From assembly GCA_050943335.1 (NCBI GenBank), contig JBMNOZ010000029.1:1-13491 (forward strand): a stretch of 13,491 nucleotides of DNA, read 5' to 3'. Each line of letters begins with the position of its first letter. Position 1 is the stretch's first letter. The notes beneath the pieces were generated by a model that saw nothing but the letters and a program-made list of their open reading frames with translations, was not told the DNA's origin and did no database searches. The position numbers and the translations under genes were made by a program. Positions 1-5,186 of the stretch are shown in pieces. Source of the DNA: JBMNOZ01 sp050943335. Its GTDB lineage: Bacteria; Bacillota; Desulfitobacteriia; Desulfitobacteriales; Syntrophobotulaceae.

Positions 1-120
1 GATAAGTTAATTCTCGCTCTCAAATTTATTGACGAGTTCGCTTCTTCTATCTTGTTGTTCAGTTTTCAATGATCAGGATGATCAGGTGTCGCATAGGACA
101 GGAGGTCCGGGAGCGACCAA
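1..120 (-). promoter_or_regulatory. Leader of a ribosomal RNA operon (16S gene outside the window)
   Basis: Read on the minus strand, positions 70-56 give TTGAAAACTGAACA, a sequence typical of the antitermination/leader region before 16S rRNA in Firmicutes. An imperfect hairpin lies at 118-85 (outer GTCGC/GCGAC, inner GGAC/GTCC). No 16S sequence is visible, so the gene should start beyond the left edge. The same kind of sequence also occurs in 16S-23S spacers, but the tandem promoters just upstream favour a 16S leader. The identification is inference. Confidence 0.6.
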
Positions 121-197
121 TGATCATGGATTCTATCACTTATGATTGAAGTGATATTCGACTGTTTTTAAGTTGCTTTTTTGAACAACGGGTATTC

Positions 198-226
198 ATT
201 TTAGCAACTTATCTGTGTCTTGTCAA
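198..226 (-). promoter_or_regulatory. rRNA operon promoter P2 (sigma-A type)
   Basis: On the minus strand a perfect -35 TTGACA (226-221) is followed, after exactly 17 bases, by -10 TAAAAT (203-198). It lies 107 bp downstream of a second promoter with the same spacing, the tandem arrangement usual for Firmicute rRNA operons. A perfect 7-bp hairpin (ATCACTT/AAGTGAT, 155-135) lies in the transcribed leader below it. Confidence 0.7.
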
Positions 227-304
227 CTGGTAATTTGTGCTTGCTTTGCTCGCTTTGTGGCTTGTTACTAGGTCTCAAGGAGTATGTCCCAGAGACGCTT
301 TATT

Positions 305-333
305 ATAATAGCACGCACTTTTTATACTGTCAA
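305..333 (-). promoter_or_regulatory. rRNA operon promoter P1 (sigma-A type)
   Basis: On the minus strand -35 TTGACA (333-328), 17-base spacer, -10 TATTAT (310-305). It is the upstream member of a tandem pair. Between the two promoters is a short inverted repeat, GTCTC/GAGAC (296-272). Nothing coding is visible from 1 to 370: this stretch holds only promoters and leader sequence. Confidence 0.7.
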
Positions 334-373
334 CAACAATTTCTAAGTAATTTCGCTTTTTTATTTATGCTTG

Positions 374-530
374 TTTTTCTTTCTTTATGAAGCGGGTGAT
401 GGGAATCACACCGCTTCGCTTTCATGCCAGGCCTAAAAATGCTCCTGAAGTCGCGTAACCGGTAACCTTCCCTCCGGTCAGGCGAAATGCTTCCATAAGG
501 GGCGCATCTCGCGTTCGATTCCCATCACCC
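374..530 (-). repeat. tRNA-associated structured repeat, copy A (next to tRNA-Gly TCC)
   Basis: Three parts are visible. Positions 513-530 read on the plus strand are an exact 18-base copy of the T-loop/T-stem of the neighbouring tRNA-Gly, so it is inverted relative to that gene. A core at about 408-512 shares motifs with copies B and C (ATGGAAGCATTT, GCATTTTTAGG, AGCGAAGCG on the minus strand). Positions 374-407 repeat 561-594 directly, covering the 3' end of tRNA-Gly plus 3' flank, 34 bp with two mismatches, one of which turns CCA into TCA. The core is longer than in B and C. It holds a 9-bp hairpin (GCGAGATGC/GCATTTCGC, one G-T pair) and an extra CCTGACCGG...CCGGT...TCAGG hairpin, as if two units were fused. 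It lies between the tRNA terminator and the rRNA promoters. Origin unknown. Confidence 0.8.
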
Positions 531-539
531 CTTAAATAT

Positions 540-565
540 AAAAAAAGCTCTCTCTCAAGCTTTTT
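540..565 (-). terminator. Terminator of the tRNA operon
   Basis: Ten bases after the last tRNA-Gly, the minus strand reads AAAAAGCT, an 8-base loop, then AGCTTTTTTT. This is an 8-bp stem ending in a T run. Only two G-C pairs are present, so it may be leaky. The sequence is close to symmetric and could act in both directions. Confidence 0.55.
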
Positions 566-574
566 CTTTCTTAA

Positions 575-648
575 TGGAGCGGGTGATGGGAATCGAACCC
601 ACGTATCCAGCTTGGAAGGCTGGCGCTCTACCACTGAGCTACACCCGC
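575..648 (-). tRNA. tRNA-Gly (anticodon TCC)
   Basis: 74-nt cloverleaf with encoded CCA. Acceptor GCGGGTG pairs with CACCCGC, the anticodon loop is CTTCCAA within CCAGC/GCTGG, and the T-loop is TTCGATT. It is the last gene of the tRNA operon. Its 3' end and flank are duplicated downstream in repeat copy A. Confidence 0.97.
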
Positions 649-653
649 AGGGT

Positions 654-730
654 TGGTAGCAGGGGGGGGATTCGAACCCTCGAATGAGCGGGTATGAACC
701 GCTTGCCTTAGACCACTTGGCTACCCTGCC
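654..730 (-). tRNA. tRNA-Met (anticodon CAT), probably elongator
   Basis: 77 nt with encoded CCA. Anticodon loop TTCATAC within AGCGG/CCGCT. This loop, and acceptor GGCAGGG/CCCTGCT with a G-T first pair, fit elongator Met better than initiator or lysidine-modified Ile. The T-stem is GAGGG opposite CCCCC, leaving one A-C mismatch within a run of eight C. A T in place of one C would restore pairing, so this is either a real substitution or a base-call error. Confidence 0.9.
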
Positions 731-731
731 A

Positions 732-806
732 TGGCTCCTCGAGCTGGATTCGAACCAGCAACCTACCGGTTAACAGCCGGTTGCTCTACCGTTGAGCTAT
801 CGAGGA
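732..806 (-). tRNA. tRNA-Asn (anticodon GTT)
   Basis: 75 nt with encoded CCA. Acceptor TCCTCGA/TCGAGGA, anticodon loop CTGTTAA within ACCGG/CCGGT, T-arm GCTGG/CCAGC. It follows repeat copy B and is separated from tRNA-Met by one base. Confidence 0.97.
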
Positions 807-819
807 ATATTTTTAAACA

Positions 820-935
820 AAACTATTCTGGCGGAGAAGGAGGGATTCGCTCCGTTCGTCTTCGACTCACTATCGCGCCCGGGCTAAAATTGCTTCCATA
901 GGTCGCAATTTTTTAACGCCCGTTCGAATCCTTCC
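820..935 (-). repeat. tRNA-associated structured repeat, copy B (next to tRNA-Ser GCT)
   Basis: This lies in the tRNA-Ser to tRNA-Asn spacer. Positions 922-935, read on the plus strand, copy 13 of 14 bases of the tRNA-Ser T-arm and are therefore inverted relative to the gene. Positions 820-849 directly repeat 936-965 (tRNA-Ser 3' end, CCA and flank; 30 bp, one mismatch), giving a unit of 116 bp. On the minus strand the core forms nested stems: GGGC/GCCC outside AAAATTGC/GCAATTTT, with loop GACCTATGGAA. It is followed by GATAGTGAG and CGAACGGAGC. The core is shared with copy C, but the stems are built from different bases. Function and mobility unknown. Confidence 0.85.
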
Positions 936-944
936 AAATTATTC

Positions 945-1035
945 TGGCGGAGAAGGAGGGATTCGAACCCTCGCAGCGGTTACCCACTCTAACGGTTTAG
1001 CAAACCGTCCTCTTCAGCCTCTTGAGTACTTCTCC
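945..1035 (-). tRNA. tRNA-Ser (anticodon GCT)
   Basis: 91 nt, with the long variable arm expected of class II tRNAs (GAGTGGGTAACCGCTGC region) and encoded CCA. Acceptor GGAGAAG/CTTCTCC, anticodon loop TTGCTAA within ACGGT/ACCGT. Its 3' end is duplicated downstream in repeat copy B. Confidence 0.97.
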
Positions 1036-1059
1036 AGCCTTTTTCTCGTTTAAGAAATG

Positions 1060-1168
1060 TTTGGTGCGGAAGGCGGGACTTGCTCCGTTCGCTTCGCTCA
1101 CTATCACGCCTGCCCTAAAAATGCTTCCATGGGTCGCATTTTCTTAACGGGCGTTCAAGTCCTCCTTC
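1060..1168 (-). repeat. tRNA-associated structured repeat, copy C (next to tRNA-Leu GAG)
   Basis: This lies in the tRNA-Leu to tRNA-Ser spacer. Positions 1153-1168 on the plus strand copy the tRNA-Leu T-arm (GTTCAAGTCC then CCTTC, one deletion and one mismatch), inverted relative to the gene. Positions 1060-1082 directly repeat 1184-1206, the tRNA-Leu 3' end with CCA, 23 bp without mismatch. The minus-strand core has stems GCCC/GGGC and GAAAATGC/GCATTTTT, loop GACCCATGGAA, then GATAGTGAGCGAAGCG and AACGGAGC. The T-loop-proximal junction is the same as in copy B. This is the best preserved copy. Confidence 0.85.
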
Positions 1169-1185
1169 TAATGCATGTTCAATTT

Positions 1186-1270
1186 TGGTGCGGAAGGCGG
1201 GACTTGAACCCGCACGGTATAACCACACGCCCCTCAAACGTGCGCGTCTGCCAGTTCCGCCACTTCCGCA
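1186..1270 (-). tRNA. tRNA-Leu (anticodon GAG)
   Basis: 85-nt class II tRNA with encoded CCA. Acceptor TGCGGAA/TTCCGCA, anticodon loop TTGAGGG within CACGT/GCGTG, T-arm GCGGG/CCCGC. Its 3' end is duplicated downstream in repeat copy C. Confidence 0.96.
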
Positions 1271-1274
1271 AAAT

Positions 1275-1350
1275 TGGAGCCGTTAACCGGGATTGAACCG
1301 GTGACCTTATCCTTACCAAGGATACGCTCTACCAACTGAGCTATAACGGC
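1275..1350 (-). tRNA. tRNA-Thr (anticodon GGT)
   Basis: 76 nt with encoded CCA. Acceptor GCCGTTA/TAACGGC, anticodon loop TTGGTAA within TATCC/GGATA, T-loop TTCAATC. It ends four bases before tRNA-Leu. Confidence 0.97.
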
Positions 1351-1368
1351 AAGTTAAATATTCTCAAA

Positions 1369-1445
<77 letters not shown>

Positions 1446-1452
1446 ATAATTT

Positions 1453-1527
1453 TGGAGCGGGTGACGAGATTCGAACTCGCGACTTTCACCTTGGCAAGGT
1501 GACACTCTACCACTGAGTTACACCCGC
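1453..1527 (-). tRNA. tRNA-Gly (anticodon GCC)
   Basis: 75 nt with encoded CCA. Acceptor GCGGGTG/CACCCGC, anticodon loop TTGCCAA within TCACC/GGTGA. It is a second glycine tRNA in the operon and is distinct from the TCC species. No repeat element is attached to it, although it shares the acceptor stem of tRNA-Gly(TCC). Confidence 0.97.
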
Positions 1528-1534
1528 ATAAATA

Positions 1535-1610
1535 TGGTGAGCCATCCGCGACTCGAACGCGGGACTCCCTGATTAAAAGTCAGGTGCTCTACCAACTGAG
1601 CTAATGGCCC
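1535..1610 (-). tRNA. tRNA-Lys (anticodon TTT)
   Basis: 76 nt with encoded CCA. Acceptor GGGCCAT/ATGGCTC with one G-T pair, anticodon loop CTTTTAA within CCTGA/TCAGG, T-arm CCGCG/CGCGG. Confidence 0.97.
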
Positions 1611-1617
1611 AAAAATA

Positions 1618-1692
1618 TGGCTGGGGTGGCTGGATTCGAACCAACGCATGCCAGAGTCAAAGTCTGGTGCCTTACCACTTGGCGACACCCCA
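1618..1692 (-). tRNA. tRNA-Gln (anticodon TTG)
   Basis: 75 nt with encoded CCA. Acceptor TGGGGTG/CACCCCA, anticodon loop CTTTGAC within CCAGA/TCTGG, D-arm GCC/GGC. Confidence 0.97.
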
Positions 1693-1700
1693 ATGTTAAT

Positions 1701-1737
1701 ATATGATGTTCGGGACACAATGTCCGAACTTTCATAT
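1701..1737. repeat. Imperfect palindrome in the tRNA-Asp/tRNA-Gln spacer
   Basis: Plus strand: ATATGA, GTTCGG and ACA are mirrored by TGT, CCGAAC and TCATAT around loop CAA, with one bulged G and a short internal loop. In the tRNA precursor it would form a spacer hairpin. A similar TTCGA-rich palindrome lies in the tRNA-Glu/tRNA-Val spacer. It may be a processing structure or a small repeat. Confidence 0.6.
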
Positions 1738-1753
1738 CTTCAAATTTTGAGTT

Positions 1754-1829
1754 TGGCGACCCCGATCGGATTTGAACCGACGATCTCCTGCGTGACAGGC
1801 AGGCATGTTAACCACTACACCACAGGGCC
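1754..1829 (-). tRNA. tRNA-Asp (anticodon GTC)
   Basis: 76 nt with encoded CCA and discriminator G. Acceptor GGCCCTG/CGGGGTC with G-T pairs, anticodon loop CTGTCAC within CCTGC/GCAGG. Confidence 0.97.
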
Positions 1830-1877
1830 GCAAGGTGCGGGGTACAAAGCTCATACTCTTATATTGAATTACGAGTC

Positions 1878-1953
1878 TGGTGGGCGATGACAGGATCGAA
1901 CTGCCGACTTCCTGCTTGTAAGGCAGGCGCTCTCCCAGCTGAGCTAATCACCC
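1878..1953 (-). tRNA. tRNA-Val (anticodon TAC)
   Basis: 76 nt with encoded CCA. Acceptor GGGTGAT/ATCGCCC with one T-G pair, anticodon loop CTTACAA within CCTGC/GCAGG, T-arm GGCAG/CTGTC. Confidence 0.97.
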
Positions 1954-1968
1954 ATATTTGATTACGAA

Positions 1969-1997
1969 GTTCGAGATTCGATACTCGAATTTCGAAC
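1969..1997. repeat. 29-bp near-perfect palindrome in the tRNA-Glu/tRNA-Val spacer
   Basis: GTTCGAGATTCGA is mirrored by TCGAATTTCGAAC around loop TAC. This gives a 13-bp stem with a single G-T pair on the plus strand. It is not followed by a T run in the direction of transcription, so it is not a normal terminator. It would fold in the tRNA precursor between Glu and Val. Confidence 0.7.
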
Positions 1998-2021
1998 CTC
2001 GCACTTTAGAATTTCAAGTTT

Positions 2022-2097
2022 TGGTGACCCCTACGGGATTCGAACCCGTGTTACCGCCGTGAAAGGGCGGTGTCTTAAACCGCTTGACCAAGGGGCC
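2022..2097 (-). tRNA. tRNA-Glu (anticodon TTC)
   Basis: 76 nt with encoded CCA. Acceptor GGCCCCT/AGGGGTC, anticodon loop CTTTCAC within CCGCC/GGCGG, T-arm ACGGG/CCCGT. It is the first gene of the tRNA operon, about 13 bases after the predicted transcription start. Confidence 0.97.
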
Positions 2098-2117
2098 GGA
2101 TGATAAGAACAGTTGAT

Positions 2118-2146
2118 AGTATAGCTAAAGGAACAACGATTGTCAA
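2118..2146 (-). promoter_or_regulatory. Promoter of the tRNA operon (sigma-A type)
   Basis: On the minus strand -35 TTGACA (2146-2141), 17-base spacer, -10 TATACT (2123-2118). This is nearly consensus and ends 20 bases upstream of tRNA-Glu. No convincing terminator separates it from the RNase J gene upstream, so some read-through into the tRNA operon is possible. Confidence 0.85.
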
Positions 2147-2198
2147 CCCGATAATAGATAAATTTTAAAGAAATATTTTTATAAACCTGATTTTTCCT

Positions 2199-3866
2199 CT
2201 ATTTGACCTCTTGTATAATGGGCAAGATCATCGGTCGGCGCTTTGTTTTTTCATACAAATGTTTTCCTAAAGTATCTTTTATTTGATTCTTTAAAGCTGC
2301 CCATTCGATCAAACCGTTTTCTAAACAATGCTCAATAGTATGCCTTATTTTTTCCTTAGCTTCTTCAAGCATTGTCTCAGATTCCCTGACATAAACAAAC
2401 CCTCTAGTAACAATATCAGGCCCCGCTAAAACCTGCTTATTAGATTGGTTTAAGGCAATAACGACAATTAAAATACCATCTTGCGATAATTGTTTTCTAT
2501 CTCGCAAAACAATGTTGCCGACATCTCCTACTCCTAAACCGTCAACTAATACCTTACCTGCAGCAACTTTGCCCACTAGACCGGCACTGGATTTAGTAAA
2601 CTCAACAACACTTCCATTTTCGGCAATAAAAATATTTTCCTTGGGAATACCGAGTTGCTCGGCAAGCTGCCCATGTTTAATAAGCATTCTGTACTCGCCG
2701 TGCACAGGAATAAAATATTTAGGCTTAACCATATTGAGCATTAGTTTTAAATCTTCCTGGTTGGCATGACCCGAAACATGTACTCCCGACATGGAAGAGT
2801 CACTGATTACATTAGCACCTAACTTATAAAGCTGATCAATAGTTCTGGCAATAGATTTTTCATTTCCGGGGATGGGACTAGCTGAAATTACAACTGTATC
2901 GCCGGGAACAATCTCCATTCTCTTGTGATCGTTCATTGCCATTCTAGTAAGAGCAGACATCGGCTCTCCTTGACTCCCAGTTGTGATAATGCAAGCTTGA
3001 TTGCTGGGAAGTTGAAGAACATCCTCAATATCAAGTAATACTCCCTCAGGGATATTCAGATAGCCTAATTCTTCCGCAATAGTAGCATAGTTCTGCATGC
3101 TCCTACCCACGATTGCTACTTTTCTATTATTCTTCACTGCCGCATCAATTACTTGCTGTACTCGGTGAACATTGGAAGCAAAACTAGCAAGAATAATACG
3201 TTCCTTAGTATTACGAAAAACTTCTTCAAACATTTGTCCGACCAATCTTTCAGACATGCTAGATCCGGGACGTTCTACATTAGTACTGTCGGACATTAAA
3301 CACAGAACTCCCTTTTTTCCGAGCTCTGCAAATTTATAAATGTCAAGAATTTCAGGTGTTACCGGCGTGTGATCCAATTTGAAATCCCCGGTGTGAACAA
3401 TTGTCCCTAACGGGGTGTGAATAGCCAACCCGATGGCATCTGGAATGCTATGGCTAACCCGAATAAAATCTATTTTGAATATTCCAAGTTTAATATTTCC
3501 ACCGGCCTTAATAACATTAATTTTATTATAGTTAACATTATTTTCTTTTAATTTAGCCTGAATTAACCCTGCGGTTAGACTGGTGGCAAATATAGGAGCA
3601 TCTACATCCCTTAAAAGATAGGGAAGACATCCAATATGGTCCTCATGACCATGAGTGACAATAATACCCTTAAGCATGTTTTTATTCTCTACAACGTAGG
3701 AATAGTCAGGAATCACAATATCAATGCCCAACATATCATCTTCGGGGAATGCTAGACCGGCATCAATAACAATCATTTGGTTATTGTACTTTATCACCGT
3801 CATATTTTTCCCCACTTCCCCTAGACCTCCTAGAGGAATTATTTGTAATTTAGATTCTTTTGGCAA
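2199..3866 (-). CDS. rnj: Ribonuclease J
   Basis: RNase J is a metallo-beta-lactamase/beta-CASP nuclease with endonuclease and 5'-3' exonuclease activity, acting in mRNA decay and rRNA maturation in Firmicutes (family knowledge). The 555 residues match the usual RNase J1 length. Visible metal-site residues are HGHEDH at 72-77, His139, Asp161 (HTGDF) and His389 (PVHGEY). The beta-CASP region holds SDSTNVERPG (192-200), TTGSQGEPMS (295-304) and HVSGHANQED (363-372). The C-terminal domain follows from about 450. The TTG start is chosen because GGAGG lies 7 bases upstream and the protein then begins MPKESKLQIIPLGGLGEVG; the open frame extends 35 codons further without a ribosome site. Its place after dapA matches B. 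subtilis rnjB, yet the active site is complete. It has its own promoter and a long leader. Confidence 0.95.
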   Translation of the reverse strand: MPKESKLQIIPLGGLGEVGKNMTVIKYNNQMIVIDAGLAFPEDDMLGIDIVIPDYSYVVENKNMLKGIIVTHGHEDHIGCLPYLLRDVDAPIFATSLTAGLIQAKLKENNVNYNKINVIKAGGNIKLGIFKIDFIRVSHSIPDAIGLAIHTPLGTIVHTGDFKLDHTPVTPEILDIYKFAELGKKGVLCLMSDSTNVERPGSSMSERLVGQMFEEVFRNTKERIILASFASNVHRVQQVIDAAVKNNRKVAIVGRSMQNYATIAEELGYLNIPEGVLLDIEDVLQLPSNQACIITTGSQGEPMSALTRMAMNDHKRMEIVPGDTVVISASPIPGNEKSIARTIDQLYKLGANVISDSSMSGVHVSGHANQEDLKLMLNMVKPKYFIPVHGEYRMLIKHGQLAEQLGIPKENIFIAENGSVVEFTKSSAGLVGKVAAGKVLVDGLGVGDVGNIVLRDRKQLSQDGILIVVIALNQSNKQVLAGPDIVTRGFVYVRESETMLEEAKEKIRHTIEHCLENGLIEWAALKNQIKDTLGKHLYEKTKRRPMILPIIQEVK

Positions 3867-4073
3867 AAGCAAAACCTCCGTATTAACAATTGTATAGTAT
3901 TTTTTACACGACACAATAAAATCGTTCCAGTTTGAATAGGCTAACAACCAAAAAAGACAAAACGAACCCACACCGCTTATTCGTGATTAAAATTTAATTT
4001 TCGTATCACATAACCGGCCCAACACACAAACCCAATGCCTTCTATTGTTATGCAAGCCACGCCCAAATTTACC

Positions 4074-4094
4074 CAGTTGATCAATCAAAACTGG
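4074..4094. repeat. Inverted repeat in the RNase J mRNA leader
   Basis: The minus strand reads CCAGTT, ten bases, AACTGG, a perfect 6-bp stem inside the roughly 265-nt untranslated leader of the RNase J gene. No T run follows, so it is not an intrinsic terminator. The rest of 3867-4138 shows no recognisable gene or known riboswitch class. Confidence 0.4.
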
Positions 4095-4138
4095 CTACTA
4101 CCGTTATGAAATTAACCGTTCACTTTACTATCGATATA

Positions 4139-4167
4139 ATTATAGTACTGATAGTTTAGATATGCAA
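4139..4167 (-). promoter_or_regulatory. Promoter of the RNase J gene (sigma-A type)
   Basis: On the minus strand -35 TTGCAT (4167-4162), 17-base spacer, perfect -10 TATAAT (4144-4139). It lies downstream of the dapA terminator. Transcription would start near 4132, leaving a leader of about 265 nt before the TTG start at 3866. Confidence 0.65.
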
Positions 4168-4211
4168 GTATCAGTCAAAGCTGTTACGTCTTTATTATTC
4201 CCCAATCCACA

Positions 4212-4247
4212 GAAAAACTTAAACTCTGGCAAAAAGCCAGAGTTTAA
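4212..4247 (-). terminator. Terminator after dapA
   Basis: The minus strand reads TTAAACTCTGGC, loop TTTTT, then GCCAGAGTTTAA. This is a perfect 12-bp stem followed by GTTTTTCT. It begins 25 bases after the dapA stop codon and separates dapG-dapA from the RNase J gene. Confidence 0.9.
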
Positions 4248-4272
4248 ATCATAAAAATCTAATTTTCAAAAC

Positions 4273-5160
4273 TTAGATTTCTTCAGGCAGAGCCTGGATT
4301 TTGTTTAATAATTCTTTTAATTCAGCCTTTTCTTCTTCGTAAGGATCGACAAGAGGCAATCTTAAACTACCGGCGTTAAAACCGATTTCATTTAACAAAT
4401 ATTTTACCGGTACAGGATTAGTCGTTATAAAGAGTCCTTTAAATATCGGATACAATAGCAGATGCCAGCGCAAAGCCTTTTCGAATTCTCCATTAAGAAA
4501 GGCCTTAATCATTTTAGCAATTGGAATGCCAACTAAATGAGAGGCAACACTAACTACTCCAGCACCGCCTAGGGCTAACACAGGGAGAGTAAGGGAATCA
4601 TCACCTGCATAAATTGAAAAGTTTGCAGGAAGGACGCTTTTTAGCTCGCTAACTTGATCCATAGAGCCAGCAGCTTCTTTTATAGAAAGAATATTTGGTA
4701 TTTGAGCTAGTCTACTGACAGTGGAAGGTTGCAAATTAACTGCTGTTCGACCGGGAATATTATAAAGCATAACCGGTAAATCCGTATTCTGAGCTATGGC
4801 TTTAAAATGTTCATAAAGACCTTCTTGGGAAGGCTTGTTATAATAAGGAACCACTGCCAAAATTCCATCTATATCTAGTTTGGAACTCTCTTTAGTAAGT
4901 TCAATACTTTCCGCAGTAGAGTATGTACCTACCCCGGCAATTACCTGACAGGAATCCCCAACAGCTTCCTTCACTACCTTAAATAGTTCTATCTTTTCGA
5001 CTGCTGAAAGGTTAGGGGATTCGCCCGTTGTTCCGGCAACCAAAATTCCGTCCGAACCATTTTTAGCAAGGTATTCTGCAATTCTTGCCGCTTCTTTATA
5101 GTTTACCTCGCCATTATCATTAAAAGGTGTAATCATTGCCGTTATAACTCTACCAAACAT
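4273..5160 (-). CDS. dapA: 4-hydroxy-tetrahydrodipicolinate synthase
   Basis: DapA condenses pyruvate with aspartate semialdehyde, the first step committed to diaminopimelate/lysine and the last step shared with dipicolinate. At 295 residues it has the normal length for this (beta/alpha)8 cytoplasmic enzyme. The expected residues are in place: GTTGES at 43-48, Tyr133 and Arg138 (YNIPGRTAVN), and Schiff-base Lys161 (SIKEAAGS). The ATG start has GGAGGG six bases upstream. It starts 26 bases after dapG, so the two are probably one operon, closed by the hairpin at 4212-4247. Its product feeds both DapB and SpoVFA/B, encoded nearby. Related N-acetylneuraminate lyases are less likely given the neighbours. 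Confidence 0.96.
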   Translation of the reverse strand: MFGRVITAMITPFNDNGEVNYKEAARIAEYLAKNGSDGILVAGTTGESPNLSAVEKIELFKVVKEAVGDSCQVIAGVGTYSTAESIELTKESSKLDIDGILAVVPYYNKPSQEGLYEHFKAIAQNTDLPVMLYNIPGRTAVNLQPSTVSRLAQIPNILSIKEAAGSMDQVSELKSVLPANFSIYAGDDSLTLPVLALGGAGVVSVASHLVGIPIAKMIKAFLNGEFEKALRWHLLLYPIFKGLFITTNPVPVKYLLNEIGFNAGSLRLPLVDPYEEEKAELKELLNKIQALPEEI

Positions 5161-5186
5161 TCATATCCCTCCGTTTAATTTTCAAA

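Noticed and set aside
820..1206. CRISPR-like spacing of repeats
   Set aside because: There are only three copies, each separated by tRNA genes, with host-specific ends and no spacer pattern or cas genes.
2512..2769. Plus-strand open frames opposite the RNase J, dapG, spoVF and other genes
   Set aside because: All lie antisense inside genes with clear family motifs, and none has a ribosome site or recognisable protein features.
3867..3971. N-terminal extension of RNase J starting at 3971
   Set aside because: It has no ribosome site and would exceed the family length by 35 residues. The TTG at 3866 has GGAGG at ideal spacing and yields exactly 555 residues.
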